Below are positions 52,111 through 60,992 of a DNA stretch of 64,000 bases, piece after piece. The translations under genes and the position numbers were made by a program. The DNA lies in contig NZ_AP025944.1 of assembly GCF_024349685.1 (NCBI RefSeq), positions 2,548,001-2,612,000 of the forward strand, read 5' to 3'. Positions within the stretch are counted from its first letter, which is position 1; each line of letters begins with the position of its first letter. The notes below the pieces were generated by a model. That model was given only the letters and a program-made list of their open reading frames with translations. It did no database searches and had not been told where the DNA came from. Source of the stretch: Pseudomonas sp. LRP2-20 (GTDB taxonomy: Bacteria > Pseudomonadota > Gammaproteobacteria > Pseudomonadales > Pseudomonadaceae).

Positions 52111-53244
52111 TCAGCTCACCATCACTTCGTCCAGTGCCTGCTCAAGGATGCTCACCGTGCGCTCGATGTTGTGCAGTTTTTCAAGCCCGAACAGACCGAT
52201 GCGGAAGGTCTGGAAATCGGCTGGCTCGTCACATTGCAGCGGCACGCCGGCGGCTATCTGCAGGCCGTGCTCGGCAAATTTCCTGCCGGTCTTGATGTCG
52301 GCATCATCGGTGTAGCTCACCACCACGCCTGGGGCCTGAAAGCCGGCCGCGGCCACGATCTTGATGCCCTTGCCAGCCAGCATGGCACGCACCCGATCGC
52401 CCAGCGCCTGTTGTTCGTGGCGCAGCTTGTCGAAACCGTAGGCTTGCATCTCGTTCATGACGTCGTTGAAGCGCGCCAGTGAATCGCTGGGCATGGTCGC
52501 ATGGTAGGCATGGCCGCCCTGTTCGTAGGCCTGCATGATCTGCAGCCACTTTTTCAGGTCGCAGGCAAAGCTGCTGCTCTGGGTCTGCGCGATGCGCTCG
52601 AGGGCCAAGGCGCTGAGCATCACCAGGGCGCAGCAAGGGGAGGCGCTCCAGCCTTTCTGGGGGGCGCTGATCAGCAGGTCGACTGCGCACTTCTGCATAT
52701 CGACCCACAGCGTGCCGGAGGCGATGCAGTCCAGCACGAACAGGCCGCCAACCGCATGCACGGCGTCGCCAACGGCCCGCAGGTAATCGTCGGGCAGGAT
52801 CATCCCGGAGGAGGTTTCGACGTGGGGGGCGAAGACTACCTGCGGCTTGTGCGTCTGAATGGCCGCCAGCACTTCGTCCAGAGGGGGCGGGGCGTAGGCC
52901 GCCTGGCGCCCCGTGTCGATCGGCCGGGCTTTCAGCACCGTGGTGGCCGCCGGGATGTTGCCCATCTCAAGGATCTGGCTCCAGCGATAACTGAACCAGC
53001 CGTTGCGTATCACCAGGCATTGCTGGCCGTTGGCAAACTGTCGCGCTACCGCCTCCATGCCGAAGGTACCGCTGCCCGGGACTACCGCAACGGCCTGGGC
53101 GTTGTAGACCTGTTTCAGGGTCCTGGAAATGTTTTTCATCACGCCTTGAAAGGCCTGCGACATGTGATTGAGCGAACGGTCGGTGTACACCACCGAGTAC
53201 TCGACCAGGCCCTCGGGATCAATACTGGGATAAAGCTTTGACAT
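52111..53244 (-). CDS. Class V aminotransferase (alanine-glyoxylate type)
   Basis: A 377-residue pyridoxal-phosphate enzyme. GSGTFGMEAVARQFANG (about 58-74) is the phosphate cup, FAPHVETSSGMILP and LDCIASGTLWVDM give the cofactor contacts, and the Schiff-base lysine is in SAPQKGWSASP. Relatives include alanine-glyoxylate and 2-aminoethylphosphonate transaminases; the true substrate is unknown. It is divergent from mesX, with 187 bases between starts, and is not obviously part of the bufferin operon. Confidence 0.82.
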   Translation of the reverse strand: MSKLYPSIDPEGLVEYSVVYTDRSLNHMSQAFQGVMKNISRTLKQVYNAQAVAVVPGSGTFGMEAVARQFANGQQCLVIRNGWFSYRWSQILEMGNIPAATTVLKARPIDTGRQAAYAPPPLDEVLAAIQTHKPQVVFAPHVETSSGMILPDDYLRAVGDAVHAVGGLFVLDCIASGTLWVDMQKCAVDLLISAPQKGWSASPCCALVMLSALALERIAQTQSSSFACDLKKWLQIMQAYEQGGHAYHATMPSDSLARFNDVMNEMQAYGFDKLRHEQQALGDRVRAMLAGKGIKIVAAAGFQAPGVVVSYTDDADIKTGRKFAEHGLQIAAGVPLQCDEPADFQTFRIGLFGLEKLHNIERTVSILEQALDEVMVS

Positions 53245-53340
53245 GGGGTAACTCCTTCACCAGAGAAGGTTCAGCATAGACCACAGCCTGCACTTCAACG
53301 GTAGCTGCAGCGCCTGTCATGAGCGTGGCTAAAGGTTCTG

Positions 53341-53384
53341 TGAAATCAATTCAGTTCCACGCGAACAGCCCCTCAACCTAGAAT
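53341..53384 (+). promoter_or_regulatory. MetR box and promoter of mesX
   Basis: TGAAATCAATTCA (53341-53353) is a perfect TGAA-N5-TTCA MetR site. A possible -10, TAGAAT (53379-53384), follows, with a poor -35 (TTCCAC, 53355-53360), as expected for an activated promoter. Confidence 0.6.
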
Positions 53385-53431
53385 GCGCACCCATAAGAGA
53401 TTAATTAAATATTTGAGTGAGACGGTCGATC

Positions 53432-54418
53432 ATGACGCCCACACATTTCAAGTTTTTCATCAAGAGCATCCGTTTTGACGAAAACTATCGTCCTGCGGAA
53501 ACAACGCGTATCACTACCAACTTCGCCAATTTGGCCAGAGGCGCGAGCCGTCAGCAGAATTTGCGTAACACGTTGAAGATGATCGACAACCGTTTCAACA
53601 CCCTGGCGCACTGGGACAATCCTGCCGGGGACCGTTACAGGGTCGAGCTTGAAATTGTTTCTGTCGCAATGAACATGGGGGATGAGCGCCGCGATCACGC
53701 GCTACCCTTGATTGAAATGCTGAAAACGAACATTGTCGATCGCACCACCGGTCAGCGCATCACGGGCATGGTCGGCAACAATTTCTCTTCTTATGTGCGC
53801 GATTACGACTTCAGTGTATTACTGCTGCAGCACAATAAAGACCAGGCAGCCTTCAGCACGCCTGAGCACTTTGGTGAACTGCACGGTAAGTTGTTCAAAT
53901 GCTTCGTCAACTCAACGGCGTATAAAGAACATTTTGCCAAGCCACCGGTTATCTGCCTGAGCGTTTCGAGCAGCCGAACGTATCGTCGAACTGAAAACCA
54001 GCACCCGGTACTGGGCGTTGAATATCAGCAAGATGAAGACTCGCTGACGGATGAGTATTTCGAAAAAATGGGCCTGAAGGTGCGTTACTTCATGCCGCCG
54101 AACAGTGTTGCGCCCTTGGCGTTTTATTTTTCTGGTGACTTGCTCGGCGACTACACGGCGCTGGAACTGATCAGCACCATCAGCACCATGGATACGTTCC
54201 AGAAGATCTATCGGCCCGAGATCTACAACGCGAATTCTGCTGCAGGCAAGTCTTACCAGCCCAGCTTGCAGCATCAGGATTACTCATTGACGCGGATCGT
54301 CTATGACCGCGAGGAGCGTAGCCGGCTGGCCATCGAACAGGGGCGCTTTGTCGAGGAGCACTTCATCAAGCCTTACCACGATGTGCTCGCGCAGTGGTCC
54401 GCTCATTACGCGGCTTGA
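53432..54418 (+). CDS. mesX: MesX (DUF1852), putative oxygenase supporting methionine synthesis
   Basis: A 328-residue protein of family DUF1852, which always occurs beside a short MetE-like methionine synthase. The pair MesX-MesD gives a methionine synthase that needs oxygen and does not use methyl-folate; MesX is thought to act as an oxygenase that supplies the methyl donor. No classical oxygenase motif is obvious to me. The ATG at 53432 is preferred; a GTG at 53417 would add five residues. Base composition is somewhat less GC-rich than neighbours. mesD follows by 27 bases. Confidence 0.85.
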   Translation: MTPTHFKFFIKSIRFDENYRPAETTRITTNFANLARGASRQQNLRNTLKMIDNRFNTLAHWDNPAGDRYRVELEIVSVAMNMGDERRDHALPLIEMLKTNIVDRTTGQRITGMVGNNFSSYVRDYDFSVLLLQHNKDQAAFSTPEHFGELHGKLFKCFVNSTAYKEHFAKPPVICLSVSSSRTYRRTENQHPVLGVEYQQDEDSLTDEYFEKMGLKVRYFMPPNSVAPLAFYFSGDLLGDYTALELISTISTMDTFQKIYRPEIYNANSAAGKSYQPSLQHQDYSLTRIVYDREERSRLAIEQGRFVEEHFIKPYHDVLAQWSAHYAA

Positions 54419-54445
54419 ATTACCCGGCATACAAGGTCATACACC

Positions 54446-55477
54446 ATGAAAAAACTGCTACCCACTTCCACTGCCGGCAGCTTGCCGAAACCTTCCTGGC
54501 TCGCTCAACCCGAGACGCTCTGGTCACCCTGGAAGTTGCAAGACGAGGCATTGGCTGAAGGCAAACAGGATGCCCTGCGCCTGGCCCTGCAAGAGCAGCA
54601 GCACGCCGGCATCGATATCGTCAGTGACGGCGAGCAGACGCGCCAGCACTTTGTCACCACCTTCATCGAGCACCTGAGCGGCGTTGACTTCGACCAGCGC
54701 AAGACCGTCAGGATCCGTGACCGCTATGATGCGAGCGTGCCGACAGTAGTGGGCGCCGTTGCGCGGCAAAAGCCGGTGTTTGTCGAAGATGCCAGGTTCC
54801 TGCGCCAGCAGACCCGGCAACCGATCAAGTGGGCGCTGCCAGGCCCCATGACCATGATCGATACGCTGTATGACAGCCATTACAAGAGCCGTGAAAAACT
54901 GGCCTGGGAGTTCGCCACGATCCTCAACCAGGAGGCGCGGGAGCTGGAGGCCGCTGGCGTTGACATCATTCAGTTCGATGAGCCGGCTTTCAATGTCTTC
55001 TTCGACGAGGTCAATGACTGGGGTGTAGCCACCCTGGAGAGGGCGGTCGAAGGCCTGAAGTGTGAAACGGCGGTGCATATCTGCTATGGCTATGGCATCA
55101 AGGCCAACACCGACTGGAAGAAGACCCTGGGTTCGCAGTGGCGGCAATATGAACAAGCCTTCCCCAAGCTTGCGAAGTCCAGCATCGACATCATCTCGCT
55201 GGAATGCCACAACTCCCATGTCCCGATGGACCTGCTCGAACTCATCCGTGGCAAGAAAGTGATGGTCGGTGCCATCGATGTCGCCAACCACGCGATTGAA
55301 ACCCCTGAGGAAGTCGCCAATACCCTGCGCAAGGCATTGCAATTCGTCGATGCCGACAAGCTCTACCCTTGCACCAACTGTGGCATGGCGCCGCTACCGC
55401 GTCGGGTCGCGAGCGGCAAGCTGCGCGCCTTGAGTGCAGGGGCAGAGATCGTTCGCAGCGAACTCTCGCGCAAGTGA
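54446..55477 (+). CDS. mesD: MesD, core MetE-type methionine synthase
   Basis: A 343-residue protein equal to the C-terminal catalytic half of MetE. Expected zinc ligands are H211 and C213 (HICYG), E253 (SLECHNSH) and C312 (CTNCGM). QFDEPAF (176-182) is the homocysteine-side motif. It lacks the folate-binding N-terminal half of full-length MetE, in line with a folate-independent methyl donor supplied with the help of MesX. Confidence 0.9.
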   Translation: MKKLLPTSTAGSLPKPSWLAQPETLWSPWKLQDEALAEGKQDALRLALQEQQHAGIDIVSDGEQTRQHFVTTFIEHLSGVDFDQRKTVRIRDRYDASVPTVVGAVARQKPVFVEDARFLRQQTRQPIKWALPGPMTMIDTLYDSHYKSREKLAWEFATILNQEARELEAAGVDIIQFDEPAFNVFFDEVNDWGVATLERAVEGLKCETAVHICYGYGIKANTDWKKTLGSQWRQYEQAFPKLAKSSIDIISLECHNSHVPMDLLELIRGKKVMVGAIDVANHAIETPEEVANTLRKALQFVDADKLYPCTNCGMAPLPRRVASGKLRALSAGAEIVRSELSRK

Positions 55478-55533
55478 CGAACCTCGACCGTCAGGATGAT
55501 AGCGATTATTTACGCCGAACTTGCCTGCTGCCC

Positions 55534-56463
55534 ATGATCGATCTGAGACACCTGCGCACCCTGCATGCCTTGCGCGAAACCGACAGCATGCCTGAAGCCG
55601 CCGAGCGCCTTCACCTGACCCAGTCGGCGCTGTCGCATCAGTTCCGGGAGCTGGAAAGCCGTGTCGGCATGGCGGTGTTCGTGCGCAAGTCCAAACCGGT
55701 ACGCTTCACCACTGCGGGCCTCAAGCTGCTGCAACTGGCCGACCAAGTGCTGCCGCTGATCCGTACCACCGAGCGCAACTTGAGCAAGCTGGCCAACGGC
55801 ACGGCCGATCGCCTGCACATCGCGATCGAGTGCCACAGCTGCTACCAGTGGCTGATGCCGTCGCTGGATGCGTTTCGCAGTGCCTGGCCGGAGGTTGAAC
55901 TGGACCTGGCCTCGGGCTTGTCGTTCGCGCCGCTGCCGGCCCTTGAGCGCGGCGACCTCGACCTGGTGGTGACTTCCGACCCGCTGACCTTGCCGGGTAT
56001 TACCTACGTGCCGCTGTTCGGCTATGAGGCCCTGCTGGCCATCGACAAGCATCATGCCCTGTGCGCAAAACCGTATGTGCAACCTGCCGATATCGCCGGC
56101 CAGACCTTGATCACCTACCCGATCGAGCGCAGCCGCCTGGACATCTTCACTGGCTTCCTCGACCCGGCCGATATCGAGCCGGCTCAGGTACGTACTGCAG
56201 AGATGACCGTCATGATGATGCAACTGGTGGCCAGCGGCCGGGGTGTGTGCTGCCTGCCAAACTGGGCGGTGCATGAGTACACCTCGCGGGGCTATGTGGT
56301 CGCCAGGCGCCTGGGCGAAAAAGGCTTGCAGGCGACGCTGTACGCGGCGGTGCGCAGCGACATGCTCGAAGTGCCTTTCATGAGTGATTTCCTGCTCACT
56401 GCAAAGGACATTTCCTTTGCGACCTTGGAAGGAGTCAATGCCGCGTCGAGCATTGCTACCTGA
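55534..56463 (+). CDS. metR: MetR, LysR-family methionine biosynthesis regulator
   Basis: A 309-residue LysR regulator that matches MetR: HTH about 18-60 (PEAAERLHLTQSALSHQFRELESRVGMAVFVRKSKPVRFT). It binds TGAA-N5-TTCA sites and uses homocysteine as co-effector in characterised bacteria. It lies 56 bases after mesD, and a perfect MetR box stands before mesX, so the operon is probably autoregulated. The ATG at 55534 fits the family; the longer frame overlaps mesD. Confidence 0.85.
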   Translation: MIDLRHLRTLHALRETDSMPEAAERLHLTQSALSHQFRELESRVGMAVFVRKSKPVRFTTAGLKLLQLADQVLPLIRTTERNLSKLANGTADRLHIAIECHSCYQWLMPSLDAFRSAWPEVELDLASGLSFAPLPALERGDLDLVVTSDPLTLPGITYVPLFGYEALLAIDKHHALCAKPYVQPADIAGQTLITYPIERSRLDIFTGFLDPADIEPAQVRTAEMTVMMMQLVASGRGVCCLPNWAVHEYTSRGYVVARRLGEKGLQATLYAAVRSDMLEVPFMSDFLLTAKDISFATLEGVNAASSIAT

Positions 56464-56547
56464 CGGGTAGTGCCTTCAAACAGGGCAGAGGCTGATAACC
56501 GCCAGGAATCGAAATCAGCTGTTCGGGTGACCGCTTGCGACCCGAAG

Positions 56548-56807
56548 CCGCCAGTGAAGTTGGCAGTGATTCTGTGGGAGCGGGCTTGCCCCGCGAAGGG
56601 GCCGGCCCATGTAAAGCAGATGCATGGCACGGGCTGCGCCCGTATTCGCGGGGCAAGCCCGCTCCCACAAAGATCGCCTCTGAGCTTACGGGCAGTCATG
56701 GGCCGAAGGCAGTGATCCTCGACCGACAGCTTTCGACCCATGGCTGCCAGTGAGGTTGGCAGTGATTCTGTGGGAGCGGGCTTGCCCTGCGAAGAGGCCG
56801 GCCCATG
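56548..56807. repeat. REP cluster with a tandem-like direct duplication
   Basis: The gap between metR and the cupin gene (56464-56834) holds a REP inverted pair (56572-56669) and a further REP unit. The stretch 56548-56611 recurs at 56744-56807 with about four differences, including the REP and 24 upstream bases. No gene is seen in this gap. Confidence 0.75.
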
Positions 56808-56834
56808 AGATGCAGTTGAAACGCGACCCCGCGT

Positions 56835-57194
56835 CTAGTTCGCAGGCAAGAGGATCACGAAGTTCTTTTTCATATCTTCCAGCACGGTCCATTTGCCCTT
56901 GGCGCCCGGTTCGATGATGAACGTGTCGCCGGCGGTCAGTGTGACGGGGGCGCACCCGTCAAGCTCGATGACGCAGCAGCCACTCAGCACATGGCAGAAC
57001 TCCCAAACTTTGTAGTCGATGCGCCACGCTCCGGTGCTGGCTTCCCATTCTCCGGAAATGCGACCTTGCTGTTCATCGTGATAGTACTTGGACGTCAGCG
57101 TGTGAGGGGTGCCTTCCACGACCTCTTCAAAAAAGGGAAGGTCGCGCACCGGTTGGATATCCAGTTCGCGGAACACGGTGAGTTTCTTGTTCAT
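56835..57194 (-). CDS. Cupin-domain protein
   Basis: A 119-residue single cupin barrel. KVWEFCHVLSGCCVIELDG (about 63-81) and TLTAGDTFIIEPGAKGKWTV (about 86-105) are the two cupin motifs; the first has one histidine and one glutamate as possible metal ligands. Similar small cupins bind sugars or amino-acid derivatives. It overlaps the GNAT gene by four bases and is made with it. The function is unknown. Confidence 0.75.
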   Translation of the reverse strand: MNKKLTVFRELDIQPVRDLPFFEEVVEGTPHTLTSKYYHDEQQGRISGEWEASTGAWRIDYKVWEFCHVLSGCCVIELDGCAPVTLTAGDTFIIEPGAKGKWTVLEDMKKNFVILLPAN

Positions 57195-57784
57195 GGTTTT
57201 TTCTCGAGCACGTTGGGGTTAGGGCGATACATCAAATAGGCTTCACCGGTGACGCCCAGCATCGGGTGCGCAACGATCTGGCAGGTTTTAACAATCTGAA
57301 AACCGTGACGTTCGTAGAAGCGGCGTGCACCGTGGTTTTCTGCATAATCGATCAGGCATAGCCCATCCAGGCCAGAATCCTCAGCGCGCTGCTGGGCGTG
57401 GTGAAGAAACTGGACGCCCAGCCCCTGGCTGCGCCAGGCCTCATCCAGGGCCAGGCTGGATATGTACAAGGTGTCGGGTATTTCCATGTCGGAGTACGGC
57501 GCGAGGACCGGGTCTGTCTCGACCGGCCTGTCAGGGGTCTCGCGCAAGGCATAGCTATGCATCATTCCGATGACGCGCCCTTCGAAAGTGGCCATCAGGC
57601 AGTTCTTGTAGGAAAAGTCGCCCTGTTCCCTGGCATAGCGAGACGCACCGACACTCAGCAATGCTTCTCCAGGTGCGGCAAGCTTGCTCCATATGTAATC
57701 GGCCATGCCTTCCGATGTCAGTTGAAAGAAGCGCGCAATATCTTGTGCGTCCGAGGCTTGAGCGGGTCTGAAGTCGATAGGCAT
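57191..57784 (-). CDS. GNAT-family N-acetyltransferase
   Basis: A 197-residue acetyltransferase. LYISSLALDEAWRSQGLGVQFLHHAQQRAEDSGLDGLCL (about 107-145) is motif A, with QGLGVQ as the acetyl-CoA loop; ENHGARRFYERHGFQIVK is motif B. The substrate is unknown. It is coupled to the downstream cupin gene. Confidence 0.82.
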   Translation of the reverse strand: MPIDFRPAQASDAQDIARFFQLTSEGMADYIWSKLAAPGEALLSVGASRYAREQGDFSYKNCLMATFEGRVIGMMHSYALRETPDRPVETDPVLAPYSDMEIPDTLYISSLALDEAWRSQGLGVQFLHHAQQRAEDSGLDGLCLIDYAENHGARRFYERHGFQIVKTCQIVAHPMLGVTGEAYLMYRPNPNVLEKKP

Positions 57785-58157
57785 GTACAGTGCTCTTATG
57801 GGATCGGGTGGTTGGTTTTCAAGGATTACGCCTTTGACAGGGTGGCAGGGTAGGCGGGTTGGACGGTTGCCATCATGCTCTGGGCGAACACTGTCAGTAC
57901 GGCGTGCGACGTTGCCCCATGCTCAAAGGCATGTGGCGGTCCAATGGCTCAGGCCTGGAGAATCGATCGTGCAGTTGCCGGAGGTGGTGAGGCGAGAAGC
58001 GCGGCGACAGGTACTTCCGTGACGGGATGGCCGAAATCAGAGCAGGTTGTGTCCGTATGGGGTCGTATGCCACGAAAGGCAGCTACCGACCCAAAGCCGC
58101 CACTCGCGGTGGGTGGGGTTTCGCTAAGAAGAGGGAACGCCTGCGGCAGCAGTCATA
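57785..58157. other. Intergenic region with a GACCCAAAGC-type repeat
   Basis: A 373-base gap with no credible gene. It holds GACCGACCCAAAGCCGCC-like sequence near 58084-58101, which belongs to a small repeat family also seen near 63863. The promoter of the GNAT-cupin pair must lie at its left end. Confidence 0.45.
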
Positions 58158-59957
58158 TCACTGAGAACCCAACCTGGCCAGGCGCTTGTACAATGTGGTA
58201 CGGGAGATGCCGAGCTCTTTGGCGGCAGCGCTGACGTTTCCGGAATGGGCCAGTAGTACGCGCTCAATGACGTCTCGAGTGGCATCGGCCAGGTTGCCAG
58301 AGACCGCTATGGCCCCGCACTGCAGTTCATCAGGCAGGTGTCGCATGCCGATGCATGGTTCGCCGACGGCTAATACCCCGACGAGACGCGCGACGTTTTC
58401 CAGTTGCCGCAGGTTGCCCGGCCAGTGATAGACCTGCAGTTGTCGCCGGGCCTCGGGCGCCAGCGGCGGGACGCCCGGGCGCTGGAAAAAGCTGTCGATC
58501 AGTTGCACCTTGTCCAGCCGGTGCTCCAGTGCGGGCAAAGCTACGCGCATGCCGTCCAGACGGTAAAAAAGGTCTTCGCGAAAACCACCGCTGCTCACCA
58601 GGCTGGCCAGGTCCTTGTGCGTGGCGGCGATCACGTGGGCTTTCAGTGGTACCGTACTGGTGCTGCCGACGCGGGTGATCTGTCGCTCCTGCAAGGCCCG
58701 CAGAAGGCGGCTTTGCAGAGGCAACGGCATGTCGCCAATTTCGTCCAGCAGCAGGATACCGTTGCCGGCGGACTCCATCAGGCCCATGGCACCGCCTTTA
58801 CGCGCGCCGGTGAAACTGCCCTCGGTGTAGCCGAACAGCTCGGCTTCGATCAGGCTTTCGGGCAGGGCGGCGCAGTTGATGGCTACGAACGGGGCCTGCG
58901 GGCAGCAGTGTGCATGCAGCGCTTTGGCGAACACTTCCTTGCCAGAGCCGGTCGGCCCGGTGATCAGCACCGGCAGGTTGCCGGCCACGGCCTTACAGGC
59001 ATCCTCGAAGCGCGCGTTGACCCGCCGGTCGCTGCCCAGTGTCGTGCTGCTGGGCCGCAACGACCGTGCCTTGGCGGTGGGCTGCGCAAGTAGCCGGCCA
59101 TACAGGCGTGAGCCATCGGCCAGGGCCAGCAGCTGTGTCGAGCCGTCCAGGCCGTTGTGGCTGGGGCGGTCGAACAGTTGGTCCAGGGTCAGACGTTCAG
59201 GGCGGTAACTCGGTACACCCAGCAACTGTTGCGCGGCACGGTTGGCCGCATGCACCGTACCATCGTCATGCACCGCCAACAGCGCCTGCAGCGGCGACCC
59301 GAGCAGTCTGGGATCGTGTTGCAATTCGAGGATGCGGCAACCCTGCATTTTGAGGAAGAAGTTGTTTTCGGTAGCCAGCGCGGCGTGTTTGAGTCGTTCG
59401 AGCATGGTGCCGGCGTTACGGGTGCCGATGCCGGTCAGGTCCAGCGCCCCGAGCAGCTCGCCATTGACCCCGCGCAACGGCACGCTGACGCAGAAAAACT
59501 CGGCAAACTCCTGCAGATAGTGCTGGTTGCCAGCTACGATCGCCGGCAGGCCATCCATCAGCGTGCAGGCCGGGGCAGTAGTGCCGACATCGGCTTCGCT
59601 GACCCGGCGCCCGATGTGCAGTGCCGACAGAGGGCCGTCGATGCCCGCTGGTTTGCGCGTCTGGACGATACGGTTGTCCGGATTAACGCAAAACAGCATC
59701 CAATGCGAATCGCCAATCAGCTCCCACAGCCGCTCCAGTTCTGGCTGCACGCAGGCGGCCAGCTGACTGTCGGCCTCGGTCAGTGGCAGTACATCCAGCT
59801 GGCCTTGGGCCAGGCGCGGTTGCCACGGACTGAGGCCGGCGGCGCGGGAACGTTCCCACGAGCGCTCGATTGGCTCGGGCAGAAGTCCCGCTGGTAATGG
59901 CAGGCCTTCGGCAAACTGCCGGCGGGCACTATGCAACTGCAGCTGTAGGCGATCCAT
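58158..59957 (-). CDS. Sigma-54-dependent activator, AcoR/AreR type
   Basis: A 599-residue enhancer-binding protein. The N-terminal part (about 60-200) is a GAF-type sensor, then a PAS-like segment (about 220-290). The AAA+ domain has Walker A GPTGSGKE (334-341), and the sigma-54 contact loop reads GSFTGA (380-385). A Fis-type HTH ends the protein (NVSAAAKELGISRTTLYKRLARL). It is downstream of, and on the same strand as, the aryl-alcohol genes and should activate their -24/-12 promoter when an aromatic alcohol or aldehyde is bound. Confidence 0.87.
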   Translation of the reverse strand: MDRLQLQLHSARRQFAEGLPLPAGLLPEPIERSWERSRAAGLSPWQPRLAQGQLDVLPLTEADSQLAACVQPELERLWELIGDSHWMLFCVNPDNRIVQTRKPAGIDGPLSALHIGRRVSEADVGTTAPACTLMDGLPAIVAGNQHYLQEFAEFFCVSVPLRGVNGELLGALDLTGIGTRNAGTMLERLKHAALATENNFFLKMQGCRILELQHDPRLLGSPLQALLAVHDDGTVHAANRAAQQLLGVPSYRPERLTLDQLFDRPSHNGLDGSTQLLALADGSRLYGRLLAQPTAKARSLRPSSTTLGSDRRVNARFEDACKAVAGNLPVLITGPTGSGKEVFAKALHAHCCPQAPFVAINCAALPESLIEAELFGYTEGSFTGARKGGAMGLMESAGNGILLLDEIGDMPLPLQSRLLRALQERQITRVGSTSTVPLKAHVIAATHKDLASLVSSGGFREDLFYRLDGMRVALPALEHRLDKVQLIDSFFQRPGVPPLAPEARRQLQVYHWPGNLRQLENVARLVGVLAVGEPCIGMRHLPDELQCGAIAVSGNLADATRDVIERVLLAHSGNVSAAAKELGISRTTLYKRLARLGSQ

Positions 59958-60042
59958 GAGTACACCTTTTGAGGGTTGGCGGCACGCTACTGATTGCGCA
60001 CGTTGCGCCGCTGCCAGCAGCGCGTCAAGGCGGCCGGGCGAA

Positions 60043-60933
60043 TCAGAACAGCAGCAGCGCCCGCAGGTTGACCCCGCTGTCTTCCTGGAAGCCGCCTACC
60101 ACGCGGGTGTCGTGGGTCAGCTGGCCGCTCAGTTGCACGGTCTCGCCGACCATCTGCTGGAACTCCAGGCGCACTTGCTGCATCTCGGTCTTCTGCCCGG
60201 TGTAATCCCCCGACAATTGTTGCTTGCCGCCCTCACTGGCCGAGAAGCCCAACGCCAGGCGCTGTGCCGGGTTGAAGTCATAGCGCAGGTTGGTCTGCAA
60301 TTGGTAGGTCGGGTCCTGGCGCAAGGTCTGGCTGCCGCTGCCGGCCTTGTCATTGCTGCCATAGAACACCGCATCGGCGTACCACTCCATCGACCAGCGG
60401 CCCCACAACGGTTCCACCCAGCCCAGTTGCAGGTCGCCTTTCCAGCGGTTTTCGCCCAGGTTCACCCCGGCGTCGCGGTCATACTGGCCCCACGGCAGAT
60501 ACAGCAGCGGGGTAATGCCGAAGTAGCGGCCGCTGGCGCCAACGCCCGGCTGGTTGACCAGCCAGAACGTGGCACCGATGATCGGGTCGGCCATACCGCT
60601 GTTGCTGCCCAGCGACTGGCCCCCCACTTTCACGTCGTAGACGTGGCCGAAAGGCAGGAGGATTTGTGGGTCCACCGTGATCCCGGCGATCTCGGTGAAG
60701 TGGATCAGGCGCAGGATGCTGATGTTGGAGCGCAGGCTGGTGTTGTGGGTAGCGTCGGGTGCTCCATCGCCGTTGAAGCGATCCGCGCGGCTGAACTGCT
60801 GGTACCAGGCGGCGACGTTGGTGCCCGGTGGCAGCGCTGTGTAGTCGCCGGCATTCACGTCTACGGCGTGGACCTTGGCCGAAACCAGCGCACAGGCCAG
60901 CGTGCCCCAGGCAAGGCTGGAGATTTTAGTCAT
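60043..60933 (-). CDS. Outer-membrane channel-like protein of the phenol meta-pathway (MetA) family
   Basis: A 296-residue exported beta-barrel protein; signal peptide about 1-23 (ending KVHA). Repeated amphipathic strands, and a terminal phenylalanine after RALLLF, fit an outer-membrane barrel; ILLPFGHVYDVKVGG and GDLQLGWVEPLWGRWSMEWYADAVFY are typical of the Phenol_MetA_deg family found with aromatic degradation genes. It probably takes up hydrophobic aromatics. It lies 59 bases after the alcohol dehydrogenase gene. Confidence 0.78.
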   Translation of the reverse strand: MTKISSLAWGTLACALVSAKVHAVDVNAGDYTALPPGTNVAAWYQQFSRADRFNGDGAPDATHNTSLRSNISILRLIHFTEIAGITVDPQILLPFGHVYDVKVGGQSLGSNSGMADPIIGATFWLVNQPGVGASGRYFGITPLLYLPWGQYDRDAGVNLGENRWKGDLQLGWVEPLWGRWSMEWYADAVFYGSNDKAGSGSQTLRQDPTYQLQTNLRYDFNPAQRLALGFSASEGGKQQLSGDYTGQKTEMQQVRLEFQQMVGETVQLSGQLTHDTRVVGGFQEDSGVNLRALLLF

Positions 60934-60992
60934 GACAGGTTTTCCGTTGTTCTTGTTATGGGTGGGGGCAGCGCATGGCCGCCCCCTGGCGC

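Noticed and set aside
53417..53431. GTG at 53417 as the mesX start
   Set aside because: It would add only five residues and has no better ribosome site than the ATG at 53432.
57875..58234. A 119-codon open frame between the GNAT and sigma-54 activator genes
   Set aside because: No ribosome site, no recognisable domain, and it passes through the GACCCAAAGC repeat and into the activator gene.
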